Assembly: GCF_004402705.1 (NCBI RefSeq)
Contig: NZ_SOFM01000023.1
Location: 1-64,000 of the forward strand
Length of the DNA: 64,000 nt
Reading direction: 5' to 3'
Source: Cryobacterium mannosilyticum
Lineage (GTDB): Bacteria > Actinomycetota > Actinomycetes > Actinomycetales > Microbacteriaceae
The translations under genes and the position numbers were made by a program. Within the stretch, counting starts at the first letter, position 1, and every line of letters starts with the position of its first letter. The notes below the pieces were generated by a model. That model saw only the letters and a program-made list of their open reading frames with translations. It was not told the origin of the DNA and did no database searches. Shown piece by piece: positions 17,996 through 26,920 of the stretch.

Positions 17996-18022
17996 TCCCG
18001 GCTGCCCGGCTCCGCGCGCCCC

Positions 18023-18103
18023 GTCGAATTCGACGGACATTTTCGCATTTTGGGGCGGTTTTGCCCCAAATCAGGCACGCAAACCGAAAATGTCCGTCGA
18101 ATT
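18023..18103. repeat. Nested inverted-repeat element, copy 1
   Basis: A perfect 19-bp inverted repeat (18027-18045 with 18085-18103) encloses a second hairpin, TTTGGGGC (49-56) with GCCCCAAA (63-70 of 18000). The left arm also contains the palindrome CGTCGAATTCGACG. It lies between the convergent M56 protease and osmoprotectant-binding protein genes. A sister copy is at 56937-57021. Confidence 0.93.
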
Positions 18104-18118
18104 GGTCACCCGCAGGGA

Positions 18119-19045
18119 CTAGAAGAGGTTCGCCTGCGTGAGCCAGTCGGCCGCGATCGCCTTCGCGGACTTCTGGTCGTTCTTGCTCTCCGAGTTCATG
18201 CTCACCAGGTCTTCGGCGCTCAACGCGGCGCTGACCTTGTTGAGCACCGCGGCGGCCTTGTCGTCGACCTTCTTCGACACGACAGGTACGACGTTGTCCG
18301 GGAAGAACAACCCGTCGGGGTCGGTCAGGGCGACGAGCTTGTTCGACTTGATGTTCGGGTCGGCGGTGTAGATGTTCGCCAGCTGGATGTCGCCGTCGAC
18401 GAGGGCCTTGACCGTGAGCGGTCCGCCGCTGTCCTCGACCGGCTTGAACCCGGCGGTCACTATGCCGTACTTCTCCTTGAGCGCGGTCGGTCCGTACGGG
18501 CGGGTCTCCAGCTCGGAGTTGCCGCCGACCGTGATCGGCTCGGTCACGTTCTTCAGCGACGCGATGTCGGTGAGCTTGTACTTCGCGGCGAAGGCCTGCG
18601 TGACGGTCCACGAGTTCTGGTCGGTCGCGGCAGCCTGGTCGAGCACGCCCAGGCCGGACGGCAGGGCCTTCTCGAGTTCGGCATAGGTCTCGTCTGCCGT
18701 GCCGCCGGCCGCCTTCTTGTCGAGAGCCTGCAGCAGGCTGCCCGTGTATTCGGGGAAGACGTCGATCTTGCCGCCGGTGATGTCGGGCAGGTAGACCTCG
18801 CGCTGGCCGATCCGGAACTGCCGGTCGACGGTGACGCCGTTGGCCTCGAGCGCCTGGGCGTAGATCTCGGCGATGATCTCGTTGGAGTAGTAGTCCTGCG
18901 AGCCGACCACGAGGGTCTTCGAGTCGCCCGAGGTGGTACTTCCGGCGCCCAGCGGATCGCCGGACGCACACCCTGCAAGGGCTACGACGGCCCCAACCGC
19001 GACCGCGGCGATTGCCGCGAGCCGGCCTCTTTTCACTGTGAACAT
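18119..19045 (-). CDS. Osmoprotectant/choline-type ABC transporter substrate-binding lipoprotein
   Basis: Secreted lipoprotein of 308 residues with a signal peptide and lipobox LAGC near residue 25. The mature part has the OpuAC/ProX-type fold (TLVVGSQDYYSNEIIAEIYAQALEANG, DVFPEYTGSLLQAL, PNIKSNKLVALTDPDGLFFPDNVVPV). The family captures betaine, choline, carnitine or ectoine-like solutes. It is the last gene of a four-gene operon: the upstream permease stop and this ATG overlap as TAATG. Substrate cannot be told from the sequence. Confidence 0.93.
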   Translation of the reverse strand: MFTVKRGRLAAIAAVAVGAVVALAGCASGDPLGAGSTTSGDSKTLVVGSQDYYSNEIIAEIYAQALEANGVTVDRQFRIGQREVYLPDITGGKIDVFPEYTGSLLQALDKKAAGGTADETYAELEKALPSGLGVLDQAAATDQNSWTVTQAFAAKYKLTDIASLKNVTEPITVGGNSELETRPYGPTALKEKYGIVTAGFKPVEDSGGPLTVKALVDGDIQLANIYTADPNIKSNKLVALTDPDGLFFPDNVVPVVSKKVDDKAAAVLNKVSAALSAEDLVSMNSESKNDQKSAKAIAADWLTQANLF

Positions 19046-19785
19046 TAGGGGTTTCCTTTCGTGATGGCGGGTTCCATCCCCGGGCGCGGTCTGGCTGACC
19101 TGGCCCGGTCGACTGGGAGGCGGGTCGTGGCGACACCGCGTGGGACCACGACCCGCTGGATCGTGGCGAAGACGGCCTCGAGTGCGAGGGCGAGCAGGAT
19201 GACGAGGATGGAGCCGCCGAGCATCTCCGCGTAGTCGCGGGTCTTCAGCCCGGCGAACAGGTACCGGCCGAGGCCGAAGTCCGCGACGTAGGCGGCGAGG
19301 GTGGCGGTGGCCACGACCTGGAGCGCGGCGGAGCGGAGACCACCGATCAGCAGGGGCAGGCCCAGCGGAATCTCGACCTGGGTCAGGACCTGCGCCTCCG
19401 ACATGCCGACGGCTCGGGCCGCGTCGATCGCACCCCGGTCGATGGCCTCGAATCCGGCGTACGCACCGGCGAGGATCGGGGGGATCGCGAGCACGGTGAG
19501 GGCGACGTAGGGGGCACCCAGGCCGATTCCGACCCAGAGCGCCACCAGGGTCAGCAGCCCGAGGGTCGGGATGGCGCGCAGCCCTCCGCTCGTCGCCACG
19601 GCCAGGCCGCGTCCCCGGCCGGTGTGCCCGATCGCGAAGCCGAACGGGATGGCGATGGCCGAGGCGACGACCAGGGTCAGGAAGGTGAAGCCGAGATGCT
19701 CGAGCACGCGCACGGGGATCGCGCCCGGTCCGGCGTAGTTGGCCGGGTCGAGGATCCAGCCGAGGGCGTCGGCGAAGATGTTCAC
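19045..19785 (-). CDS. Osmoprotectant-type ABC transporter permease (second)
   Basis: Integral membrane permease of 246 residues in the BPD transport superfamily. It has about five to six helices and the EAA-type loop AIDRGAIDAARAVGMSEAQVLTQVEIPLGLPLLIGG. The GTG start overlaps the previous permease by 4 bp (GTGA). It forms the channel with the other permease of this operon. Confidence 0.93.
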   Translation of the reverse strand: MNIFADALGWILDPANYAGPGAIPVRVLEHLGFTFLTLVVASAIAIPFGFAIGHTGRGRGLAVATSGGLRAIPTLGLLTLVALWVGIGLGAPYVALTVLAIPPILAGAYAGFEAIDRGAIDAARAVGMSEAQVLTQVEIPLGLPLLIGGLRSAALQVVATATLAAYVADFGLGRYLFAGLKTRDYAEMLGGSILVILLALALEAVFATIQRVVVPRGVATTRLPVDRARSARPRPGMEPAITKGNP

Positions 19786-20468
19786 GGGGTCACCTCGACG
19801 GGCAGCCGGAGCCGCGCATCCGCCTTGACGTCCTTCCGCACCCGGGTCCAGGGCAGTGCCAGCCGTCCGGCGGCGACCAGCGCCCCGTCAAGCAGCAGGG
19901 CGAGCAGTACGGTCGCGACGATGCCGGTGATGATCTCGGCCTGGATGCCGCGCTGGAAGCCGTCGGTGAAGAGGGAGCCGAGGCTCTGCGCCCCGATCAC
20001 CGCACCCACCGTGGCCAGGCTCACGGTGCTGACCGCCACGACCCTGAGCCCGGCCAGCAACACCGGGCCGGACAGCGGGAGCTCCACCTGCCAGAAGTTG
20101 GTCCAGGCCGAGAACCCGACCGCCACGGCCGAGCGCTGCACGTCGGCGTCGACGGAGGCGAGTCCGTCCGCGACCACGCGCACCATCAGGGCCACGCCGT
20201 AGATGGTGAGGGCGATGACCAGGTTGAGCGGGGACCGCAGCGTCGTGCCGACGAGCGCCGGCAGCACGATGAACATCGGGAACGAGGGGATGGCGTAGAG
20301 GAGCCCGCTCGCCGTCAGGATCACGCCCCGGCTGATCCGGAAGCGATTGGCCAGCCAGCCCAGCGGCAGTGCGATCACGAAGCTGAGGATGATCGGGGGC
20401 ACGCTGAGAATGAGGTGATCGAGGGTGCGATCCCAGATGAGGTCGAGGTTCGCCCAGACCCAGGTCAC
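19782..20468 (-). CDS. Osmoprotectant-type ABC transporter permease (first)
   Basis: Permease of 228 residues with the EAA loop VDADVQRSAVAVGFSAWTNFWQVELPLSGPVLLAGLR and about five hydrophobic helices. It starts with GTG overlapping the ATPase stop (GTGA) and ends overlapping the next permease, so the operon is tightly coupled. Confidence 0.93.
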   Translation of the reverse strand: MTWVWANLDLIWDRTLDHLILSVPPIILSFVIALPLGWLANRFRISRGVILTASGLLYAIPSFPMFIVLPALVGTTLRSPLNLVIALTIYGVALMVRVVADGLASVDADVQRSAVAVGFSAWTNFWQVELPLSGPVLLAGLRVVAVSTVSLATVGAVIGAQSLGSLFTDGFQRGIQAEIITGIVATVLLALLLDGALVAAGRLALPWTRVRKDVKADARLRLPVEVTP

Positions 20469-21310
20469 CGGGAGACCCCGACCTGCCCCGGGGCGGAGTC
20501 GCCGACGAGCACGCCGGCCAGGCGGCCGTCGCTGTCGACGAGCACATCACGACCGTCGTGTCGTTCGACATGCAGCGCGCGCTTGCCGCGGTCGGCGCCG
20601 ATGAAACTGGCGACGAAGTCGTTCGCCGGGTGGGCCAGGATGTCGGCGGGCGAGCCGATCTGGGCGATCAGGCCGCCCTCCTGGAGGATGACGACCTGAT
20701 CGCCCAGCAGGAACGCCTCGTCGACGTCGTGGGTGACGAAGACCACGGTCTTACCGAGTTCGGTCTGCAGCCGGATGAGCTCCTGCTGCAGTTCGGCGCG
20801 CACGATCGGGTCCACGGCGCCGAACGGCTCGTCCATCAGCAGGATGTTGGGATTGACCGCGAGCCCCCTGGCCACGCCGACGCGCTGCTGCTGCCCGCCG
20901 GACAGTTGGCTCGGGTACCGATCGGCCAGGGCCCGGTCGAGACCGACCGTGTCGAGCATGGCCAGGGCGTCGGCCCTGGCCTTCTTACTCGGCACGCCAC
21001 GCAGCAACGGCACCGTCGCGACGTTGTCGACCACCTTGCGGTGCGGGAGCAGGCCCGAGTTCTGCATCACATAGCCGATGCTGCGGCGGAGCTTCACCGG
21101 TTCGAGGGAGGCGATGTCGACCCCGTCGATCTCGATCGAGCCGGCCGTGGGGTCGACCATCCGGTTGATCATCCGCAGCAGGGTCGTCTTCCCCGACCCG
21201 GACGATCCGACCAGGACCGTGGTCCGGTGCGAGGGGAGGGTGAGGCTGAAGTCATCGACGGCCAGGGTGCCGTCCGGGAATTGTTTGCTCACCGAGCGGA
21301 ACTCGATCAT
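20465..21310 (-). CDS. Osmoprotectant-type ABC transporter ATP-binding protein
   Basis: ATPase of 281 residues and first gene of the importer operon. Walker A GSSGSGKTT lies near 36-44, the signature LSGGQQQRVGVARGLA near 140, Walker B ILLMDEPFGAVDP near 157 and the switch His in VFVTHDVDEA. It is shorter than OpuCA/ProV proteins because it ends after a partial regulatory region and has no clear tandem CBS domains, which in that family sense ionic strength. The ATG has GCGAGGAA upstream. Confidence 0.94.
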   Translation of the reverse strand: MIEFRSVSKQFPDGTLAVDDFSLTLPSHRTTVLVGSSGSGKTTLLRMINRMVDPTAGSIEIDGVDIASLEPVKLRRSIGYVMQNSGLLPHRKVVDNVATVPLLRGVPSKKARADALAMLDTVGLDRALADRYPSQLSGGQQQRVGVARGLAVNPNILLMDEPFGAVDPIVRAELQQELIRLQTELGKTVVFVTHDVDEAFLLGDQVVILQEGGLIAQIGSPADILAHPANDFVASFIGADRGKRALHVERHDGRDVLVDSDGRLAGVLVGDSAPGQVGVSR

Positions 21311-21438
21311 AGAAGTGGCTCATTCCTCGCCTGAAGTCGCATCAACACGTGCCAGAGGGTTAACACAACCATCCTTCGACGCGGAACGGCACAATGGATT
21401 GCAGAATGTTATCCGCTGACGGCGAAACGGGTAGCGCC

Positions 21439-21494
21439 GATTGGTCAGCGCCGACTCGTCAGCGCCGACTCATCAGCGCCGACTCGTCAGACGC
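21439..21494. repeat. 14-bp tandem array at the TetR gene's 3' end
   Basis: GATTGGTCAGCGCC (21439), GACTCGTCAGCGCC (21453), GACTCATCAGCGCC (21467) and GACTCGTCAGACGC (21481) are successive 14-bp units. The last unit contains the TetR stop (TCA at 21487-21489), so the array looks like outward reiteration of the gene end. Confidence 0.93.
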
Positions 21495-22152
21495 TGGCCG
21501 CGACCGGCCCGTAGTAGCCGACCAGGTAGTCGCGCATGACCCGGCGGCACTCCGCGATGAAGCGTTCGTCGCCGTTCGGGTCGCTGTGGAAGGCGCGGGA
21601 GAGGATCGAGTCCGCCATCTCGACTGTCACCTCGAGCCGGAAAATCAGTTCAGGGCCACCGTGCAGGCCGAACTCCTCGGCGAGCACGCCCGCCAGCTGA
21701 CGGGCGAAGTAGCCCGATTCGAGGTCCTCGCTGCCGCTGATCGGGGTGCGTTCCCGGTCCGCGAAGTGCACGATCCGAAAACCGGGCTCCGAGCGGTACA
21801 GGTCGACGAACGCCGTGACGGCGCAGTCGACGGCATCCCACCAGTTCTCCGGCCCGCTCGTGCGGAGTTGCTCGACCACGCGCTGCCGGAACCGCAGCAC
21901 CGCGCGTTCGCGCAGCGCCTGCAATACCGCCACCCGGTCGGGGTAGTACCGGTACACAGTGCCGATCGACGCCCCCGCGCGTTCAGCGACCATCGCGGTC
22001 GTGATGCGGTCGAACCCCACCTCGTCCACGACGACGGCGGCTGCATCGAGCAGCCCTGACAGACGGGCGGTGCTGCGCTGCTGCGTGGGTTCGATCCGCA
22101 CCTGCTGGCCCGACACGACAGGATCCCCACCGAAAAGGTCACTGAGTGACAC
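21487..22152 (-). CDS. TetR-family transcriptional regulator
   Basis: Regulator of 221 residues. The N-terminal helix-turn-helix (residues about 28-75: STARLSGLLDAAAVVVDEVGFDRITTAMVAERAGASIGTVYRYY, in segments) is typical. The C-terminal ligand domain is not assigned to a subclass. The start is GTG, 4 bp after AGGAGG. The neighbouring importer operon starts about 180 bp away on the same strand; control of it is possible but unproven. Confidence 0.9.
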   Translation of the reverse strand: MSLSDLFGGDPVVSGQQVRIEPTQQRSTARLSGLLDAAAVVVDEVGFDRITTAMVAERAGASIGTVYRYYPDRVAVLQALRERAVLRFRQRVVEQLRTSGPENWWDAVDCAVTAFVDLYRSEPGFRIVHFADRERTPISGSEDLESGYFARQLAGVLAEEFGLHGGPELIFRLEVTVEMADSILSRAFHSDPNGDERFIAECRRVMRDYLVGYYGPVAASV

Positions 22153-22280
22153 TTGTCCTCCTTGAAGTAGGCCCCAATCCTATGTTGCTGAGTCCCGCTC
22201 GTTTGCCAGCGACAGGCATCTGCCCCGGATTGGGGGCCGCGCCGCGCCGCGCGGTCGCTGCGCATGCCAGACTAGGGACT

Positions 22281-23366
22281 GTGCCGAAGTCATCCCGAGT
22301 ACCGACCACGGTCACCCCTGCGATGATGATGCACCGCGCGGCGCGCATCGAGGACTGGCTGCACGGGACCCGCGAAGGATTCGCCCGCAAGCGCGGCTAC
22401 CTGCCCACGGTCATTCCGTACACCGGTTACGGGTCGACCGGGTGGGTGCGGATCCTCTGCCGTGTGCTCCTGGCCAAGCCGGCCAGGCCGCGCAAGCCGG
22501 CCAGCACCCGGCTCCGCTGGCGTTCCGACCGGCGTGACGCCGGCATCCGCGGCTGGCGCAGTTTCACCAGTGTGCCGGTCAACGACGTGACCGTGACCAT
22601 TGAGATCAACGGCCAGGTGCATCGGGTGCAGGCGGACCGCGGTGGCGTCGTGGACACCGTGGTGCGGGTGAGCCTGGCCCCCGGCTGGCATGTGGCGCGG
22701 CTGCACACGGAGGTGCACGCGGATGCGTCCACCCCGGTCGAAGCGCCTCTCTTCATCGTCGCCCCGACTGTTCACCACGGGATCATCTCCGATGTCGACG
22801 ACACCGTCATGGTCACGACGCTCCCCCGCCCTCTGCTGGCGGCCTGGAACACGTTCGTGCTCGACGAGCATGCCCGCGTGCCCACCCCCGGGATGGCGGT
22901 GCTGCTCGACCGGCTGGCGGCCACGGCCGAGGGTGCCCCGATGGTCTACCTCTCGACCGGGGCGTGGAATGTCGCCCCCACGCTGACCCGTTTCCTCTCC
23001 CGCAACCTCTACCCGGCCGGGGCGCTCCTGCTCACGGACTGGGGTCCCACCCACGACCGCTGGTTCCGGAGCGGGCAGGAGCACAAGCGCGCCAATCTGC
23101 GCCGGCTCGCCCAGGAGTTCCCGGAGATCCGCTGGATCCTGATCGGGGACGACGGCCAGCACGACGAGGCCATCTACAGCGAGTTCCAGCGTGACTTCCC
23201 CGGCAGCGTCGAGGCCGTACTGATCCGGCAGCTGTCCCCGAGTGAGGCCGTCCTGGCCGGACGCCGGGCCAAGGACGCCGTCGACGAGAAGCACGATCCT
23301 CGGTGGGTCTACGGACCCGACGGGTCCAGCCTGGCCGCCCAGCTGGCCGAACAGGGCCTGCTCTAG
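22281..23366 (+). CDS. App1-like phosphatase-domain protein (DUF2183)
   Basis: Protein of 361 residues with the DUF2183 domain related to eukaryotic App1 phosphatidate phosphatase. The HAD-like DxDxT motif is in IISDVDDTVMVT (near residues 170-175), followed by MVYLSTGAWNVAPTLTRFL and WILIGDDGQHDEAIY. The N-terminal half (residues about 75-165) is a beta-rich region with QVHRVQADRGG. A role in lipid phosphate metabolism is inferred only from the family. GTG at 22281 was chosen; an in-frame ATG at 22323 is possible. Its TAG overlaps the pyrD stop as CTAG in a tail-to-tail arrangement. Confidence 0.85.
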   Translation: MPKSSRVPTTVTPAMMMHRAARIEDWLHGTREGFARKRGYLPTVIPYTGYGSTGWVRILCRVLLAKPARPRKPASTRLRWRSDRRDAGIRGWRSFTSVPVNDVTVTIEINGQVHRVQADRGGVVDTVVRVSLAPGWHVARLHTEVHADASTPVEAPLFIVAPTVHHGIISDVDDTVMVTTLPRPLLAAWNTFVLDEHARVPTPGMAVLLDRLAATAEGAPMVYLSTGAWNVAPTLTRFLSRNLYPAGALLLTDWGPTHDRWFRSGQEHKRANLRRLAQEFPEIRWILIGDDGQHDEAIYSEFQRDFPGSVEAVLIRQLSPSEAVLAGRRAKDAVDEKHDPRWVYGPDGSSLAAQLAEQGLL

Positions 23367-24433
23367 CCTGCTTTCGTCCAGCCTGCTTGCGTCCAGCCTG
23401 CTTCCGCGGCGCGGATGCGGTCCAGCCCGCGGTTGATCTGGCGCGCCCAGAGCGGGCCACGATAGAGGAACGCCGTGTAGCCCTGCACCAGGGTCGCTCC
23501 GGCCGAGAGGCGCTCGGCGACCTGCTCCGCCGTCTCGACGCCGCCGACCGAGATGACGCACAGCTCCGGGGGCACGGAGGCACGGATCAGGCGCAGCACG
23601 GCCAGGGACCGGGCGTGGAGCGGGGCCCCGGAGAGGCCGCCTGCCCCGGCGGCGGCGACCGTGGCGGCATCCGTGACCAGGCCCTCCCGCGAAATGGTCG
23701 TGTTCGTCGCGATGATGCCGTCGAGGCCGAGGCCGACCACGAGTTCGGCGATCCGGGTGACCTCCTCGTCGCTGAGGTCGGGGGCGATCTTGACCAGCAG
23801 CGGCGTTCCGGCGGCCTCCGCCTGCACCGCGCGCAGGAGCGGCGCCAGCTGGTCGAGTTCCTGGAGCCCGCGCAGTCCCGGTGTGTTGGGTGAACTCACG
23901 TTCACGACCAGGTAGTCGGCCAGGGGCGCGAGGAGCGCGGCGCCGGCCAGATAGTCGGCGGTGGCGTCCTCGACCGCGGTGACGCGGCTCTTGCCGATGT
24001 TGATGCCGAGCACAGGGCGGCCGGGAACGGCCAGAACCCGGGCGAGGCGCTCCCGCGCCGCCGCTGCTCCGTCGTTGTTGAAGCCCATCCGGTTGATCAC
24101 GGCACGGTCGGTGATCAGTCGGAAGAGGCGCGGCTTCGGGTTTCCGGGCTGGGCGACGGCCGTGATCGTGCCGACCTCGACATGGCCGAAACCAAGCTGG
24201 CCGAGGCCGATCACGGCCTTGCCGTCCTTGTCGAACCCGGCGGCCAGGCCGAACGGCGAGTCGAAGTGCAACCCGAGCGCGTCGACGCCGTGGCCGGGCG
24301 CCGGCGCGGTGAACCGGCGCACCAGACGCCCGATTCCGAGGGCGGGGAGTGCCCGGATCACGCTGAAGGCGAGATGGTGCGCGCGTTCCGGGTCGAGCCG
24401 GGAGAGCACGGCCGTGAAGAAGAACGGGTACAC
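23363..24433 (-). CDS. pyrD: Dihydroorotate dehydrogenase (quinone), class 2
   Basis: Membrane-associated flavoenzyme (356 aa) that oxidises dihydroorotate to orotate with quinone in pyrimidine synthesis. The N-terminal amphipathic segment MYPFFFTAVLSRLDPERAH marks class 2. FMN and substrate motifs include GFNNDGAAA, NVSSPNTPGLRGLQ and LVKIAPDL. GTG start, 3 bp after the nrdR stop. The last residues AGWTQAGWTKAG come from a 15-bp duplication that starts at the stop codon. Confidence 0.97.
   Translation of the reverse strand: MYPFFFTAVLSRLDPERAHHLAFSVIRALPALGIGRLVRRFTAPAPGHGVDALGLHFDSPFGLAAGFDKDGKAVIGLGQLGFGHVEVGTITAVAQPGNPKPRLFRLITDRAVINRMGFNNDGAAAARERLARVLAVPGRPVLGINIGKSRVTAVEDATADYLAGAALLAPLADYLVVNVSSPNTPGLRGLQELDQLAPLLRAVQAEAAGTPLLVKIAPDLSDEEVTRIAELVVGLGLDGIIATNTTISREGLVTDAATVAAAGAGGLSGAPLHARSLAVLRLIRASVPPELCVISVGGVETAEQVAERLSAGATLVQGYTAFLYRGPLWARQINRGLDRIRAAEAGWTQAGWTKAG
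23365..23409. repeat. 15-bp tandem repeat at the pyrD 3' end
   Basis: AGCCTGCTTTCGTCC (23365-23379), AGCCTGCTTGCGTCC (23380-23394) and the diverged AGCCTGCTTCCGCGG (23395-23409) are in frame with pyrD and encode the repeated AGWT tail. The first unit starts at the pyrD stop. Confidence 0.93.
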
Positions 24434-24436
24434 GGC

Positions 24437-24949
24437 CTAGAACTCCGCCGTGCCGGTCGGCGCCTGGGCGGAGGAGTCCCCAGGGTCGGTGCCGAGCCCA
24501 TCGACGTGCCCGGTGCGCAGCTGGGCGATCGCGGATTCGAAATCCTCGAGCGAGTCGAAGCCCTGGTACACGCTGGCGAAGCGCAGGTAGGCGACCTCGT
24601 CCAGGTCGCGCAGCGGCGGGAGGATGGCCAGGCCGATGTCGTTCGCGTCCACCTGGGAGGCGCCGGTCTGACGGATGGTCTCCTCCACCTTCTGGGCGAG
24701 CATGGCCAGGTCAGAGTCCGTGACCGGTCGACCCTGGCAGGCCTTGCGCACCCCGGACACGATCTTGTCCCGGCTGAACGGTTCGACGACCCCGCTGCGC
24801 TTGATGATGTTCAGGCTGGCGGTCTCGGTGGTGCTGAACCGGCGCCCGCACTCGGGGCACTGGCGCCGGCGCCGGATCGACAGTCCGTCGTCGCTCGTGC
24901 GCGAGTCGATGACCCTGGAGTCCGGGTGGCGGCAGAAGGGGCAGAACAT
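24437..24949 (-). CDS. nrdR: Transcriptional repressor NrdR
   Basis: Repressor of ribonucleotide reductase genes, 170 residues. The N-terminal zinc ribbon (CPFCRHPDSRVIDSR, CPECGRRF) and the ATP-cone domain (IIKRSGVVEPFSRDKIVSGVRKACQGRPV) are both present. The family senses ATP/dATP and binds NrdR boxes; no box was identified in this window. The ATG at 24949 was chosen because the protein must start MFCPFC; the longer open frame is not credible. It sits between hisD and pyrD. Confidence 0.97.
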   Translation of the reverse strand: MFCPFCRHPDSRVIDSRTSDDGLSIRRRRQCPECGRRFSTTETASLNIIKRSGVVEPFSRDKIVSGVRKACQGRPVTDSDLAMLAQKVEETIRQTGASQVDANDIGLAILPPLRDLDEVAYLRFASVYQGFDSLEDFESAIAQLRTGHVDGLGTDPGDSSAQAPTGTAEF

Positions 24950-24959
24950 TTGGCCCAGC

Positions 24960-26279
24960 CTACCGTTCCGCGCCGGCGCTGAACCGTGCCGTGACGGCGT
25001 CGCCGTGGGCGGGCAGCGCCTCGGCATCGGAGAGGGCGGCGATGTGGCCGGCGACCGCGAGCAGTGCCTCCCGGCTGTAGTCGACGACCTGTTGCGGCCG
25101 GAGGAAGGTGTACGCCCCCAGTCCGGAGGAGAACCTGGCCTGGCCGCCGGTCGGCAGCACGTGGTTCGAGCCCGCGACGTAGTCGCCCAGGCTGACGGGG
25201 GAATACGGGCCGAGGAAGATGGCCCCCGCGTTGTCGATCAGCTCGAGCACGGCCTGCGGGTCCTCGGTCTGGATCTCGAGGTGCTCGGGTCCGAACGCAT
25301 TGCTGAATGCGGCGGCCGCGGCCAGGTCGTCGACGAGCACGATCGCGGACTGGCGTCCGGAGAGCGCCGCGGTGACCCGTACGCTGTGAGTGGTCGTCCT
25401 GGCCAGGTCGTCGAGGCCGGCGGAGACGGCATCCGCAAGCGCGGCGGAATCGGTGACGAGCACGGCCGCCGCCAGCTCGTCGTGTTCGGCCTGGCTGACC
25501 AGGTCCGCCGCCACGAGCCGCGGGTCGGCGGCGGCATCCGCGATCACCAGGATGTCGGTCGGCCCGGCTTCGGAGTCGATCCCGGTGACCCCGCGCACGA
25601 GGCGTTTCGCGGCGGCGACATAGACGTTGCCGGGACCGGTGACGAGCTGGACCGGGTCGAGGCCGAGCCCGGGGACGCCGTAGGCGAAGGCGCCGACGGC
25701 GCCCGCGCCGCCCATGGCGTAGATCTCGTGCACGCCGAGCAGCCCGGCGACGGCGAGGATCGTGGGGTGCACCCGACCGGCGTGGTCGCTCTGCGGCGGC
25801 GAGGCCAGTGCGAGCGACGAGACGCCGGCGACCTGGGCCGGCACGACGTTCATCACGACGCTGGACGGGTAGACGGCCTTGCCGCCGGGAACATAGAGCC
25901 CCACCCGGTTGACCGGCTGCCAGCGCTGGGTGATGACAGCGCCGTCGGCGATCGTGGTGGTGACGCGCGGGGGCACCTGCGCGGCGCTCGCGATCCTTAC
26001 CCGGCGGATCGTCTCTTCGATGGCGGTGCGCACGTCGGGATCGAGCCCGGCCACGGCTTCCGCGATCTCGCTCGCCGGAACCCGGACGTGGGCGGGACGC
26101 ACCCGGTCCAGGCGCTCGGCCTGGTCGAGCAGCGCCGCCTCTCCCCTGGCGCGCACGTCGTCGATCAAGGCAGCGGCGACGTCGCTGGCGACGGTCACGC
26201 TGGTGGCCGCGCGCGGCACGGCAGCCAGCAGGTCGGCGGGAGTGGGCCTGGTGCCCCGAAGGTCAATAGTCTGGATCAT
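24960..26279 (-). CDS. hisD: Histidinol dehydrogenase
   Basis: Zinc enzyme (439 aa) for the last two steps of histidine synthesis. Motifs include YVPGGKAVYPSSVVMNVVPA, QLVTGPGNVYVAAAKR, GIDSEAGPTDILVIAD and GSNHVLPTGGQARF. ATG at 26279 begins MIQTIDLRG; upstream in-frame codons have no family match. The rest of the his operon is not beside it. It is divergent from a flavin reductase gene (74-bp gap). Confidence 0.97.
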   Translation of the reverse strand: MIQTIDLRGTRPTPADLLAAVPRAATSVTVASDVAAALIDDVRARGEAALLDQAERLDRVRPAHVRVPASEIAEAVAGLDPDVRTAIEETIRRVRIASAAQVPPRVTTTIADGAVITQRWQPVNRVGLYVPGGKAVYPSSVVMNVVPAQVAGVSSLALASPPQSDHAGRVHPTILAVAGLLGVHEIYAMGGAGAVGAFAYGVPGLGLDPVQLVTGPGNVYVAAAKRLVRGVTGIDSEAGPTDILVIADAAADPRLVAADLVSQAEHDELAAAVLVTDSAALADAVSAGLDDLARTTTHSVRVTAALSGRQSAIVLVDDLAAAAAFSNAFGPEHLEIQTEDPQAVLELIDNAGAIFLGPYSPVSLGDYVAGSNHVLPTGGQARFSSGLGAYTFLRPQQVVDYSREALLAVAGHIAALSDAEALPAHGDAVTARFSAGAER

Positions 26280-26353
26280 CTCTGACCAGCCTAGCGACGA
26301 ACCTCCCGGTGTACGGGAATAGGCTGGCTGGCGAGGAGCTTGATTCAAGAACC

Positions 26354-26920
26354 ATGAACGACACCGAGGCACCAGAAACATCGCCCGCCACCACGCCCGC
26401 CACAGCCGCACCTCCGCTGGAGGGCGACCCGAACGCGCCCCAGGACCTCGCGGCCTTCAAACACGCGTTCCGCCGCCATGCCGCGGGGGTCGCGGTCATC
26501 ACCTCGCGCAGCGAAGACGGCACACCGCTCGGGTTCACCGCCACGTCCCTGGCGTCCCTCTCGTCCGTGCCACCGCTGGCCACGTTCAACATGGCGCGTT
26601 CGGCCAGCACCTGGCCGGCCATCGCGGCGAACGACCGGGTGGTCATCCATATCCTCGGGGCACGCAACCGCGCCCTCGCCCAGAAGCTGTCAGGGCCTCA
26701 GGAACAGCGTTTCGTCGGCGACCATTGGACGCCGGGCCCGCACGGGCTGCCCGTGCTCACCGGGGTGACGTCGTGGATGGTCGGTCGGATCGTCGACCGG
26801 GTACTCGTGCACAACAGCGCGGTCGTGATCGTGCAGATCGAAGAGGGCGGCATGGGCGAGAACGACGATGCCCTGCTCTACCACGAGCGCGCCTACCGGG
26901 TGCCGGGAGCCGAGGTCTGA
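26354..26920 (+). CDS. Flavin reductase-like domain protein
   Basis: FMN-binding split-barrel protein of 188 residues. The domain reads FKHAFRRHAAGVAVITSR, GFTATSLASLSSVPPLATFNMARSASTW and ALAQKLSGPQEQRFVGDHW. Members supply reduced flavin to monooxygenases or act as oxidoreductases; no partner is visible here. The first 30 residues are Thr/Pro/Ala-rich and probably disordered. ATG at 26354 chosen; a GTG-like upstream start is less likely. Its stop lies in a 14-bp tandem repeat. Confidence 0.87.
   Translation: MNDTEAPETSPATTPATAAPPLEGDPNAPQDLAAFKHAFRRHAAGVAVITSRSEDGTPLGFTATSLASLSSVPPLATFNMARSASTWPAIAANDRVVIHILGARNRALAQKLSGPQEQRFVGDHWTPGPHGLPVLTGVTSWMVGRIVDRVLVHNSAVVIVQIEEGGMGENDDALLYHERAYRVPGAEV

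Noticed and set aside
22146..22280. Longer N-terminus for the App1-like protein
   Set aside because: The added residues overlap the TetR promoter region and have no family pattern; GTG at 22281 is preferred.
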